Shown one piece after another: positions 7,853-13,423 of a DNA stretch of 13,423 nucleotides. This DNA comes from Syntrophaceae bacterium (GTDB lineage Bacteria > Desulfobacterota > DTXE01), in assembly GCA_012962595.1 (NCBI GenBank), contig DTXE01000394.1:1-13423 (forward strand). Reading direction: 5' to 3'. The position numbers were made by a program, and so were the translations under genes. Under the pieces are notes generated by a model that was not told the DNA's origin, searched no databases, and was given only the letters and a program-made list of their open reading frames with translations. Within the stretch, counting starts at the first letter, position 1; every line of letters starts with the position of its first letter.

Positions 7853-8620
7853 ATGTCTGAAGGACTATTAACCCCAACCATGGAAGATTATTTAGAGACC
7901 ATTTTTAATCTGGAAAGGCGAACGAAGGCTATCCGGGTTAAAGATATTGCCCAGAGTATGGGGGTAAAGTTACCCACCGTGACCAGTATGCTAAATACCC
8001 TTATTCAAAAAGGCTTAGTCAATCATGAAAAATATGAATATGTAGAGTTAACCGGTGAGGGATCGAAGATTGCCCAGGAGATTGACCGCAGGCATGGAAT
8101 TTTACGTAGCTTTTTGATCGATATTCTGAAAATAGATGCCAAACTGGCCGAAGAAGATGCCTGTAAGATGGAACATGCCATAAGCCCAGATACCTTGGAA
8201 AGATTGCTTTTATTTATGGAATTTGTGGAAGTATGTCCCAGGGCGGGATCCGAATGGCTAAAGTATTTTAGCCAATACTGCAGGGACGGTCGCCCAAAAG
8301 ATGATTGCCTAGAACATATGAAAGGTTTTTTAGATCAGTATAGTACCAAATTAAAGGACATGGAAGCTAGAAAGGGGGTAAAGAAAATGGCTGATATACT
8401 CCTAAAGGAGCTTTCTCCTGGTAAAAAGGGTAGAATTGCTAGGGTAACGGGGAGTGGTTCTATTCGTCGGCGCATTCTAGATATGGGTATTGTACCTGGT
8501 GCCATAGTGGAGATGGAAAGGGTGGCCCCACTGGGAGACCCTGTTGAGGTTAAGGTAAAAGGCTATCACCTTTCCTTGCGTAAGGACGAGGCATCTCATG
8601 TTTATGTAGGGCCACTCTAA
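7853..8620 (+). CDS. DtxR/IdeR-family iron-dependent repressor with C-terminal FeoA domain
   Basis: The 255-residue protein combines three parts. A winged helix (about 8-72) contains TPTMEDYLETIFNL and VKLPTVTSMLNTL. A metal-binding dimerisation domain spans about 73-175. A FeoA/SH3-like domain (183-255) carries ELSPGKKGRI, RRRILDMGIVPG, APLGDP and GYHLSLRKDEA. Metal-ligand positions inferred by alignment are Asp12, Glu15, His81, Cys104, Glu107 and His108. Cys104-x2-Glu-His is DtxR/IdeR-like, whereas Asp12 is MntR-like. Three extra cysteines (128, 143, 152) lie in the segment before the FeoA domain. It should bind Fe(II) (or Mn(II)) and repress by binding the twin boxes upstream of itself and feoB. 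No separate feoA is seen, so the FeoA part may also contact FeoB. The ATG at 7853 lacks a clear Shine-Dalgarno sequence; the next ATG (7880, residue 10) would remove part of the conserved first helix. Confidence 0.92.
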   Translation: MSEGLLTPTMEDYLETIFNLERRTKAIRVKDIAQSMGVKLPTVTSMLNTLIQKGLVNHEKYEYVELTGEGSKIAQEIDRRHGILRSFLIDILKIDAKLAEEDACKMEHAISPDTLERLLLFMEFVEVCPRAGSEWLKYFSQYCRDGRPKDDCLEHMKGFLDQYSTKLKDMEARKGVKKMADILLKELSPGKKGRIARVTGSGSIRRRILDMGIVPGAIVEMERVAPLGDPVEVKVKGYHLSLRKDEASHVYVGPL

Positions 8621-8641
8621 ATGCTGGGATAAAAAATTTTT

Positions 8642-8670
8642 TTGACAATATTAGAGTAATCTAATTTAGT
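8642..8670 (+). promoter_or_regulatory. Putative feoB promoter
   Basis: A perfect TTGACA (8642-8647) is followed by 17 bp and TTTAGT (8665-8670, 4 of 6). A DtxR-like box (8651-8669) occupies the spacer and most of the -10, the classical place for repression. The promoter is separate from that of the regulator gene, whose stop lies only 22 bp upstream of the -35. Confidence 0.6.
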
Positions 8671-8688
8671 TTTAGAAATCTAAGGAGG
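8651..8688 (+). promoter_or_regulatory. Tandem DtxR-like operator boxes upstream of feoB
   Basis: TTAGAGTAATCTAATTTAG (8651-8669) matches the DtxR/IdeR consensus at 12 of 19. It abuts a weaker element at 8670-8688 that contains the inverted repeat TTAGAAATCTAA (8672-8683). The shared cores TAATCTAA (8657-8664) and AAATCTAA (8676-8683) are 19 bp apart, as in the regulator promoter. The second element runs into the AAGGAGG ribosome binding site (8682-8688), so occupancy would cover both promoter and start region. Confidence 0.6.
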
Positions 8689-8694
8689 CCTTAA

Positions 8695-10806
8695 ATGGCA
8701 AAAAAATTGACCATTGCCTTGGCCGGAAACCCTAATTCCGGCAAGACCACCATATTCAACAACTTGACCGGGGCACGCCAGCATGTGGGCAACTGGCCTG
8801 GGGTGACGGTGGAGAAAAAGGAAGGTATCTGCAGATATAATGACTATGAAATCAGGGTGGTAGATTTGCCCGGTACCTACAGCCTGACCGCCTATTCCCT
8901 GGACGAACTCATTGCCCGTAATTTTGTGGTGGAGGAAAGACCTGATGTAGTGGTGGACATTGTAGATGCCTCGAACCTAGAGCGCAATCTGTATTTGACC
9001 ACCCAATTTATGGAACTGGGGGTAAAATTGGTTATTGCCTTAAACATGATTGATCTAGCAAAGGCAAAGGGGTTTAAAATCGATGCCAAACAGCTTTCAG
9101 AATTTCTGGGTGCCCCTGTAATCCCCACCGTAGGGCATAAAAATAAAGGGACGGATGAACTCATCAAAGCCATTGTGGATATGGGGAATGGTAACCTCAA
9201 CATGCGGAAAGTTACTGTAGGATATGGGGAAGAGGTGGAGGAGGAGCTCAAAAAGATAGAAGAATTGATTGAGAGGGATGAGGGGGTTACACAGAGATAC
9301 CCTTCCAGATGGCTGGCCTTGAAGTTACTGGAGGGTGATGAAGAGGTTATTAAAAAAGTGAGGGGAAAAATAAGAGGCACAGATAGATTGGAACAGGTAA
9401 GAAAGAGTAGTGAACATTTAAAAGGCATCTTCGGTGATGATGTAGAGTCCATCATTGCCGACAGAAGATATGGATTTATCAGTGGCATCTATAAGAGGGT
9501 GGTTAGCAAACCAGCCATAGAAAGGCGGACTATCTCCGATAAGATTGATAGCATTGTTCTGCACAGGGTGTTGGGTATACCTATCTTCCTATTTTTGATG
9601 TGGCTCATGTTTAAATTTACCTTTACATTCAGCGAAACCCCTATGGCTTGGATAGAAGCTCTTCAGGAATGGTTGGGGAATGCTGTAAGTGGCCTTTTTG
9701 CTGAGGAAGGTGTCCTTCAGTCCCTGGTGGTAGACGGAATTATTGGTGGAGTAGGCAGTGTCATTATCTTTGTACCCATCATCTTCCTTCTATTTTTGTG
9801 CATAGCCATACTTGAGGATTCGGGCTACATGGCAAGGGCAGCCTTTGTTATGGACAGGTTTATGTATAAAATCGGACTGCACGGCAGGTCATTCATCCCC
9901 ATGATCCTGGGATTTGGCTGCAACATACCAGGGATTATGGCCACCAGGTCCATTGAGAATAAGAGGGATCGGTTTGTTACCATCCTGGTTAATCCATTTA
10001 TGAGCTGTGGTGCCAGGCTTCCTGTGTATGCCCTGCTTATTGGGTGCTTTTTCCCTCAAAAGGCAAGCACCATGCTTTATATAATTTATCTGATAGGGAT
10101 AGTTATGGCTATTGTTATGGCCAAGATATTCAGAAGATATCTTTTCCCTGGGCCTGCGGCCCCCTTTGTCATGGAACTTCCTCCCTACCGTGTACCTACC
10201 CTTAAGGGGGTAATTATCCATATGTGGGAAAGGGGGGTGATATTTTTAAAAAAGGCAGGAACCATCATATTTGCCTCTTGCATTCTTATATGGTTCCTAA
10301 GCTCCTTCCCCAGAAACCCTGAGTATTCAAGGGACTACGATGCCTTGATACAGAAGGCAGAGAGCCAATGGGTGGTGACCCAATTAGAAAATGAAAGGGC
10401 CTTTGAGAAGCTAGAAAAGAGCTATGCTGGTGGTTTGGGAAGGATAATAGAGCCAATAGTAAGACCTCTGGGTTTTGATTGGAAAATAGGGGTTGGTCTG
10501 GTAGGGGGATTCCTTGCTAAGGAGATCGTGGTGGGAACCTTGGGGACCCTTTATGCAGTGGGAGAGGGAGATGAGGAATCAGAGGCACTAAGAGAGAAGA
10601 TCAAAAGGAACTATACACCTTTGGTGGCCTTTAGTCTCATGATATTTACCCTTCTCTATATCCCTTGTTGCGCCTCTATTGGTGTAATCTACAGAGAGAC
10701 AAACTCCTGGAAATGGGCCCTGTTTGCTGCAGGATACACCACAGCCATTGCCTGGATAATGGCATTTATGGTTTATCAGGGTGGGAGGCTGATAGGACTG
10801 GGATAA
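8695..10806 (+). CDS. feoB: Ferrous iron transport protein B
   Basis: FeoB is the inner-membrane Fe(II) permease with a cytoplasmic G domain. The 703-residue protein has G1 GNPNSGKT (11-18), G2 around Thr38, G3 DLPG (57-60) and G4 NMID (117-120), then a helical guanine-nucleotide-dissociation-inhibitor-like region to about 280. The membrane part carries family gate motifs: GFGCNIPGIMATR, NPFMSCGARLPVY, GFLAKEIVVGTLGTLY and PCCASIGVIYRETNSWKWA. Their cysteines are candidates for the iron path. At 703 aa it is shorter than E. coli FeoB (about 770), as is common in anaerobes. The start is clear: AAGGAGG (8682-8688), 6 nt, ATG. It lies 74 bp after the regulator, with its own promoter and twin operator. 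A small membrane protein and a DUF2325 protein follow on the same strand and are probably cotranscribed. Confidence 0.97.
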   Translation: MAKKLTIALAGNPNSGKTTIFNNLTGARQHVGNWPGVTVEKKEGICRYNDYEIRVVDLPGTYSLTAYSLDELIARNFVVEERPDVVVDIVDASNLERNLYLTTQFMELGVKLVIALNMIDLAKAKGFKIDAKQLSEFLGAPVIPTVGHKNKGTDELIKAIVDMGNGNLNMRKVTVGYGEEVEEELKKIEELIERDEGVTQRYPSRWLALKLLEGDEEVIKKVRGKIRGTDRLEQVRKSSEHLKGIFGDDVESIIADRRYGFISGIYKRVVSKPAIERRTISDKIDSIVLHRVLGIPIFLFLMWLMFKFTFTFSETPMAWIEALQEWLGNAVSGLFAEEGVLQSLVVDGIIGGVGSVIIFVPIIFLLFLCIAILEDSGYMARAAFVMDRFMYKIGLHGRSFIPMILGFGCNIPGIMATRSIENKRDRFVTILVNPFMSCGARLPVYALLIGCFFPQKASTMLYIIYLIGIVMAIVMAKIFRRYLFPGPAAPFVMELPPYRVPTLKGVIIHMWERGVIFLKKAGTIIFASCILIWFLSSFPRNPEYSRDYDALIQKAESQWVVTQLENERAFEKLEKSYAGGLGRIIEPIVRPLGFDWKIGVGLVGGFLAKEIVVGTLGTLYAVGEGDEESEALREKIKRNYTPLVAFSLMIFTLLYIPCCASIGVIYRETNSWKWALFAAGYTTAIAWIMAFMVYQGGRLIGLG

Positions 10807-10828
10807 TTCACTAATTGGTTACTGACAG

Positions 10829-10846
10829 ATCAAAAAGGCGGAAAGG
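10829..10846 (+). repeat. 18-bp leader repeat, copy 1
   Basis: ATCAAAAAGGCGGAAAGG occurs here and again, identical, at 11219-11236. This copy supplies the AAGGCGG ribosome binding site for the ATG at 10848. No third exact copy was seen; AAAGGCGGAATAAGG upstream of 5461 is similar but shorter. Confidence 0.7.
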
Positions 10847-10847
10847 G

Positions 10848-11189
10848 ATGAATAACACATTGATAGCCAGTATTGCCTTTTCACTTTTTATTCTATGTCC
10901 CAGAATGGCTGGCATGACATACGTGATAGCCAAAAGCTCTCATGTAAACATCGTTCAGAGTGTAATCTTTGGGATGGTCCTGGCAATACCCTTGACCATT
11001 CTTATGGTGCATATCTTTGGAAAATATGGGTTATGGGGGGCCTTGGCATTTTGCATTATTACTGACCTAGGTGCAGCGCTCATCATGACAAAGATGAGCT
11101 TAAAGGCAGCCCTTGAAACTTTCGTAATAGCCCTGTTTGTAATCGTAGGAGTTAGAGTTGCTTCATTCGTCTCCAAATTTATTTTTTAA
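10848..11189 (+). CDS. Small four-helix inner-membrane protein next to feoB, function unknown
   Basis: I do not recognise this 113-residue family. It begins MNNTLIASIAFSLFILCPRM and has about four hydrophobic segments: residues 4-25, 32-52, 58-73 and 80-105. Short loops contain few charges, and there are two cysteines and no obvious metal-binding motif. It is not the Cys-rich FeoB-associated membrane protein type. The frame extends upstream to a TTG at 10815, but the ATG at 10848 fits better: it follows the AAGGCGG in the 18-bp leader repeat and starts directly with a membrane segment. It lies 41 bp after feoB with no terminator between, so cotranscription and a role in iron transport (a FeoB partner or small permease) are plausible but unproven. 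Confidence 0.75.
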   Translation: MNNTLIASIAFSLFILCPRMAGMTYVIAKSSHVNIVQSVIFGMVLAIPLTILMVHIFGKYGLWGALAFCIITDLGAALIMTKMSLKAALETFVIALFVIVGVRVASFVSKFIF

Positions 11190-11218
11190 GAAAGCAACAT
11201 ATTGAGTGTCTTGGAAGT

Positions 11219-11236
11219 ATCAAAAAGGCGGAAAGG
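11219..11236 (+). repeat. 18-bp leader repeat, copy 2
   Basis: This copy is identical to 10829-10846 and sits 12 nt upstream of the DUF2325 gene's ATG, where AAAGGTGGG at its end acts as ribosome binding site. The copies are 390 bp apart, and each directly precedes a small gene downstream of feoB. Confidence 0.7.
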
Positions 11237-11248
11237 TGGGTAATTGCT

Positions 11249-11542
11249 ATGTGCATAGCCTTGATTGGTGGAATGGATAGGCTCGAAAGGCATTACATCG
11301 CTGAGGCTGAAAGATTTGGGATTGACCTTAAAGTGTTTACCAAACCTAAAACGGAGATGCCATCAAAAATTAAGAATGTGGATGTAATGTTGATCTTTAC
11401 CAATAAAGTTTCGCACCATGCAAAAAAGAAGGCAATAAATATAGCAAAGTCAAAGAATATCCCTGTGTTTATGTATCACTCCTGTGGGATTTGCACATTG
11501 AGGGGCTTTTTTAATTGCCTGGAAAAACGGAGGGCACCTTGA
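11249..11542 (+). CDS. DUF2325 domain protein with Cys/His C-terminal motif
   Basis: The 97-residue cytoplasmic protein matches the DUF2325 pattern: a beta strand and Gly loop (IALIGGMDRLERHYIAEAERFG), a central VDVMLIFTNKVSHHAKKKAI, and IPVFMYHSCGI near the end. The family forms small Rossmann-like alpha/beta domains of unknown function. In place of the usual Ser-Gly-rich C-terminal turn, this one has His77, Cys79, Cys82 and Cys90 (HSCGICTLRGFFNC) plus His57-His58. These could bind a metal ion or Fe-S cluster; that is inference. It lies 59 bp after the small membrane protein and shares its leader repeat, in the feoB transcription direction. A role as an iron-handling or regulatory partner of the Feo system is suggested by position only. 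Confidence 0.8.
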   Translation: MCIALIGGMDRLERHYIAEAERFGIDLKVFTKPKTEMPSKIKNVDVMLIFTNKVSHHAKKKAINIAKSKNIPVFMYHSCGICTLRGFFNCLEKRRAP

Positions 11543-11566
11543 AGAGTTTTAAAATTTTTAAATAAA

Positions 11567-11581
11567 TGAGAATGAATATCA
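11567..11581 (+). promoter_or_regulatory. Fur box upstream of the porin gene
   Basis: TGAGAATGAATATCA matches the 7-1-7 Fur consensus TGATAATNATTATCA at 12 of the 14 defined positions. It lies in an A/T-rich stretch 103 bp upstream of the porin ATG and 24 bp after the DUF2325 stop. The flanking promoter is not clear: TTGAAG at 11539-11544 is a possible -35 with a poor -10 inside the box. Fur would repress the porin when Fe(II) is plentiful (inference). Confidence 0.65.
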
Positions 11582-11684
11582 ATAACATAAAGGGGGTGAA
11601 AATAAAATTCAAATGGTTTTGGAAATGAGATTAAAAGTTGGGAACATGAAGTTGATTTTTCAAAATGAACAAGGAGGGAAGGAA

Positions 11685-13028
11685 ATGAAAAAGGGTGTTT
11701 TGGCGTTGATTCTTTTGGGGGTAGTGATGTTATGGTCTTTGCAACCTGCAGTGGCTAAAGACATAGATGATGAGGTTGCAGAATTAAAGGCCCGGATAGA
11801 GCAATTAGAAAAGAAGGTTGCTGAGAGAGAGGTCCATGCACGGGCGGTTATGGAGGACAGAAAGGCCCTAAGCAAGATAAAGGAGGCCTATGAGAGGCTT
11901 ACCCTTGGGGCTTCACTCACCAGCACCTTCCAGGTAACCGCTAATCGTGATGGTAAGGACCCTAATGACGGTGCCCTTTCAGGGTATGTGGAAATTGGCG
12001 CAAGCATAGGGTCGCTTGGAAGGCTCTATGCGAACTTTGAAGGAGCAAGAGGTGAGGGTGTCCCCCGCAAGCTTGATGTTTCTGAAAGACTAGGCATAAA
12101 CCTTCCCTGCCTAACCGGTGTAAATGAAGATGTAGATCCTCGCGGAGATAACCAGTGGTATGATCTCATTGAGGCCTACTGGGAGCCATCCTTTTATAAT
12201 GGCCGCCTTATTTTCAATATTGGTAAACTGGATCCCACCATGTGGGTTGATGGAAATGCGGTGATGAATGATGAGACCACCCAGTTTTTGAGCAATATAT
12301 TTGTGAATCAGATTGCCATGGGCTTTCAGGAGGGTATCAGGGTATATGCACCAGGCATTCGTGTGGGTATGAGGCCTACAGATTGGCTCGAGATAAACCT
12401 TGAGTGGTTTAAGGCAGCAGGCGATGTATTTGAAGATCTTTTTGACCACCCCTTTGGTATATGGGAGTTTAACCTTAAGCCAAACCTTGGAGGGCTTGAA
12501 GGTAACTACCGATTTTATGGTTGGTATGATGGACAGGAGCATGCCAAATGGAGTCAGTATAATCCCACTACTGGTACGGTGTCTGGGGATGCCAAAAGCA
12601 GTAATGTCGGTTTTGGTCTAAGTTGGGATCAGATGATTAGCAGGAATATTACCCTTGCTGCAAGATTTGGGATGCAAAATAATGGCATTGCAGGACGAGT
12701 AGCATCTGGGGCACTTGACACGGCCTTTTTTCCCTATTCTTGGAGTATTGGTGGACAGATTACTGGAGCCGGCTGGGGTAGGGAAAATGATGTGTTAGGA
12801 TTGGCTTACGGCCAGGCAGTTACAGGCAATGACTTTAGGAATTACTTGAGAAGCCAAGGTGTTATTAATCCTGCTCCCTATGAGGGACATTTTGAGGCTT
12901 ACTATAGCTTTGCCCTAAGTGAACATCTGGCTATATCCCCAGACATCCAGGTGATAAGCAATCTTGGAGGCGATGATGATGCCCCTACCGTCACCATCTT
13001 TGGTTTGAGATCACAGCTAGAGTTTTAG
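11685..13028 (+). CDS. OprB-type outer-membrane porin with N-terminal coiled coil
   Basis: The 447-residue precursor has a signal peptide (MKKGVLALILLGVVMLWS, likely cut after AVA, residue 24). A Glu/Lys/Arg-rich coiled coil follows (about 28-70), then a beta-barrel of alternating aromatic and polar strands ending in Leu-Glu-Phe, the Phe-terminal signal used for outer-membrane assembly. The section from 180 (GKLDPTMWVDGNAVMNDETT, then QFLSNIFVNQ) and YAPGIRVGMRPTDWLEINLE fits OprB-family carbohydrate-selective porins. Porins usually trimerise and pass small solutes; OprB-type domains also occur in cyanobacterial porins implicated in inorganic iron uptake. The ATG at 11685 has AAGGAGG (11671-11677) at ideal spacing; an in-frame ATG at 11613 would put 24 extra residues before the signal peptide. 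The Fur box and feo neighbours suggest metal-ion rather than sugar uptake, but the substrate is unknown. Confidence 0.85.
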   Translation: MKKGVLALILLGVVMLWSLQPAVAKDIDDEVAELKARIEQLEKKVAEREVHARAVMEDRKALSKIKEAYERLTLGASLTSTFQVTANRDGKDPNDGALSGYVEIGASIGSLGRLYANFEGARGEGVPRKLDVSERLGINLPCLTGVNEDVDPRGDNQWYDLIEAYWEPSFYNGRLIFNIGKLDPTMWVDGNAVMNDETTQFLSNIFVNQIAMGFQEGIRVYAPGIRVGMRPTDWLEINLEWFKAAGDVFEDLFDHPFGIWEFNLKPNLGGLEGNYRFYGWYDGQEHAKWSQYNPTTGTVSGDAKSSNVGFGLSWDQMISRNITLAARFGMQNNGIAGRVASGALDTAFFPYSWSIGGQITGAGWGRENDVLGLAYGQAVTGNDFRNYLRSQGVINPAPYEGHFEAYYSFALSEHLAISPDIQVISNLGGDDDAPTVTIFGLRSQLEF

Positions 13029-13093
13029 GTGAACTTTCTCGATTTTTTCCGTCAAATCTGGTAACAAGCTTATGTAAATCTGGGAAAAGAATT

Positions 13094-13112
13094 GTTGCAA
13101 ATTTTTTGCAAC
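13094..13112 (+). promoter_or_regulatory. Perfect inverted repeat, candidate operator for the His-rich gene
   Basis: GTTGCAAATTTTTTGCAAC has two perfect 8-bp arms (13094-13101 and 13105-13112) around 3 bp. It overlaps the -35 element of the promoter at 13095-13122, ending 4 bp before the -10. The arms are too A/T-rich and the position wrong for a terminator. The owner is unknown; a Fur-family (e.g. Zur-like) repressor is one possibility. Confidence 0.55.
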
Positions 13113-13122
13113 TGTATATAAT
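13095..13122 (+). promoter_or_regulatory. Putative promoter of the His/Cys-rich secreted protein gene
   Basis: TTGCAA (13095-13100, 4 of 6), a 16-bp spacer and an exact TATAAT (13117-13122) predict initiation near 13129, 18 nt before the ATG. The -35 lies within the perfect inverted repeat, so it is probably a regulated promoter. Confidence 0.55.
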
Positions 13123-13146
13123 CCACAGTTACTTTTTTGGCCAGTG

Positions 13147-13423
13147 ATGAGGGAATCCAAAAGTAGGGCAAAAATCAACATGCTTCCAAAAGCCATCGCC
13201 CTCGTGGTTAGTCTCTCCTTTTTCCTCTTCTCTGGTTTCGCACCTTTGTTACACAACCATCCCTTGGGATGCACTAACCCTGGACATTTGGAAAGCCATG
13301 CAAACTCTTTTATTAAAGCCGGTCACGATGGATCGGCTCACAACCACCATGAACACAAATTTTGCCCAGCCTGCCATTTTCTTAATCAAGGCAAAGTCCT
13401 CAATCAACATGTTGAAGGAGAAA
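13147..13423 (+). CDS. Secreted His/Cys-rich protein, 3' end missing
   Basis: The reading frame is open from an ATG at 13147 (GTG at 13144 and ATG at 13180 are alternatives) to the right edge, 92 codons, no stop. A basic start and hydrophobic core (residues 14-33, around VVSLSFFLFSGFAPLL) form a signal peptide or N-terminal anchor. After it come 11 histidines in 53 residues, with H-N-H at 36-38, HNHHEH (65-70), CPAC-H (73-77) and Cys42. Such small exported proteins with His clusters and a C-x2-C motif are common in Gram-negatives beside metal-uptake genes and probably bind Zn, Cu, Co or Fe in the periplasm (inference). I cannot name the family with confidence; it resembles short DUF2946-like proteins. 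No good ribosome binding site is seen. The promoter and inverted repeat just upstream support a real gene. Confidence 0.65.
   Translation, partial: MRESKSRAKINMLPKAIALVVSLSFFLFSGFAPLLHNHPLGCTNPGHLESHANSFIKAGHDGSAHNHHEHKFCPACHFLNQGKVLNQHVEGE

Noticed and set aside
8631..8643. A6T7 run after the regulator gene as a terminator
   Set aside because: There is no GC-rich stem before it, and it directly abuts the feoB -35 element, so it is more likely promoter-upstream A/T DNA.
8892..9488. 198-codon open frame antisense to feoB
   Set aside because: It lies inside the feoB G-domain region, is very rich in Ser/Thr/Pro as expected for the complement of a Glu/Lys/Asp-rich gene, and has no recognisable domain.
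11613..11684. Upstream in-frame ATG for the porin
   Set aside because: It would place 24 residues before a textbook signal peptide; the ATG at 11685 has AAGGAGG at ideal spacing.
12111..12542. 143-codon open frame antisense to the porin
   Set aside because: It is fully within the porin coding sequence, without domain resemblance; the porin frame has signal peptide, family motifs and a good ribosome binding site.
13017..13274. 85-codon minus-strand open frame at the right end
   Set aside because: It overlaps the end of the porin gene and the signal-peptide region of the His-rich gene. Its hydrophobic stretch is the complement of that signal peptide, and the plus-strand frame has a promoter and composition in its favour.

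Overview
The window reads as chromosomal DNA of a Gram-negative, probably anaerobic bacterium, most likely a Desulfobacterota ('deltaproteobacterial') or similar lineage. Three things point that way: the xseA-xseB-ispA-dxs-tlyA gene order, a DtxR-type regulator with a FeoA domain beside feoB, and an outer-membrane OprB-type porin with a signal peptide and a C-terminal Phe. This placement is inference from gene content and was not checked by a search. I see no rRNA, tRNA, CRISPR array, insertion sequence or phage genes. No gap between genes exceeds about 150 bp.

Left half (1-5322, minus strand): a compact housekeeping operon read right to left. It encodes both subunits of exodeoxyribonuclease VII (xseA, xseB, overlapping by 8 bp), a short-chain prenyl diphosphate synthase (ispA, TTG start), DXP synthase (dxs) and a TlyA-type rRNA 2'-O-methyltransferase that also carries an S4 domain. 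Spacing is -8, 6, 22 and 16 bp. A probable sigma-70-type promoter lies just upstream of xseA. The first 35 codons of a probable Hsp20 chaperone follow tlyA and run off the left edge.

Middle (5461-7713, plus strand): a 750-residue membrane-embedded spermidine-synthase-like protein, with a soluble methyltransferase-fold domain between two multi-helix membrane domains. Two hallmark acidic positions of true aminopropyltransferases are replaced.

Right half (7780-13423, plus strand): an iron-uptake neighbourhood. A DtxR/IdeR-type regulator with a C-terminal FeoA domain is followed by feoB, a small four-helix membrane protein, a DUF2325 protein with added Cys/His residues, and an OprB-type porin. 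The regulator and feoB promoters each carry two copies of the core WAATCTAA exactly 19 bp apart, in DtxR-box-like 19-mers. The porin has a different element, a strong Fur-box match. Together these suggest an outer-membrane-to-cytoplasm ferrous iron route under two metal regulators: porin (outer membrane), FeoB (inner membrane), FeoA/DtxR protein (sensing and possibly FeoB modulation), plus two accessory proteins of unknown role. The window ends inside a secreted His/Cys-rich protein preceded by an exact TATAAT promoter whose -35 lies in a perfect inverted repeat, suggesting a second metal-related transcription unit.
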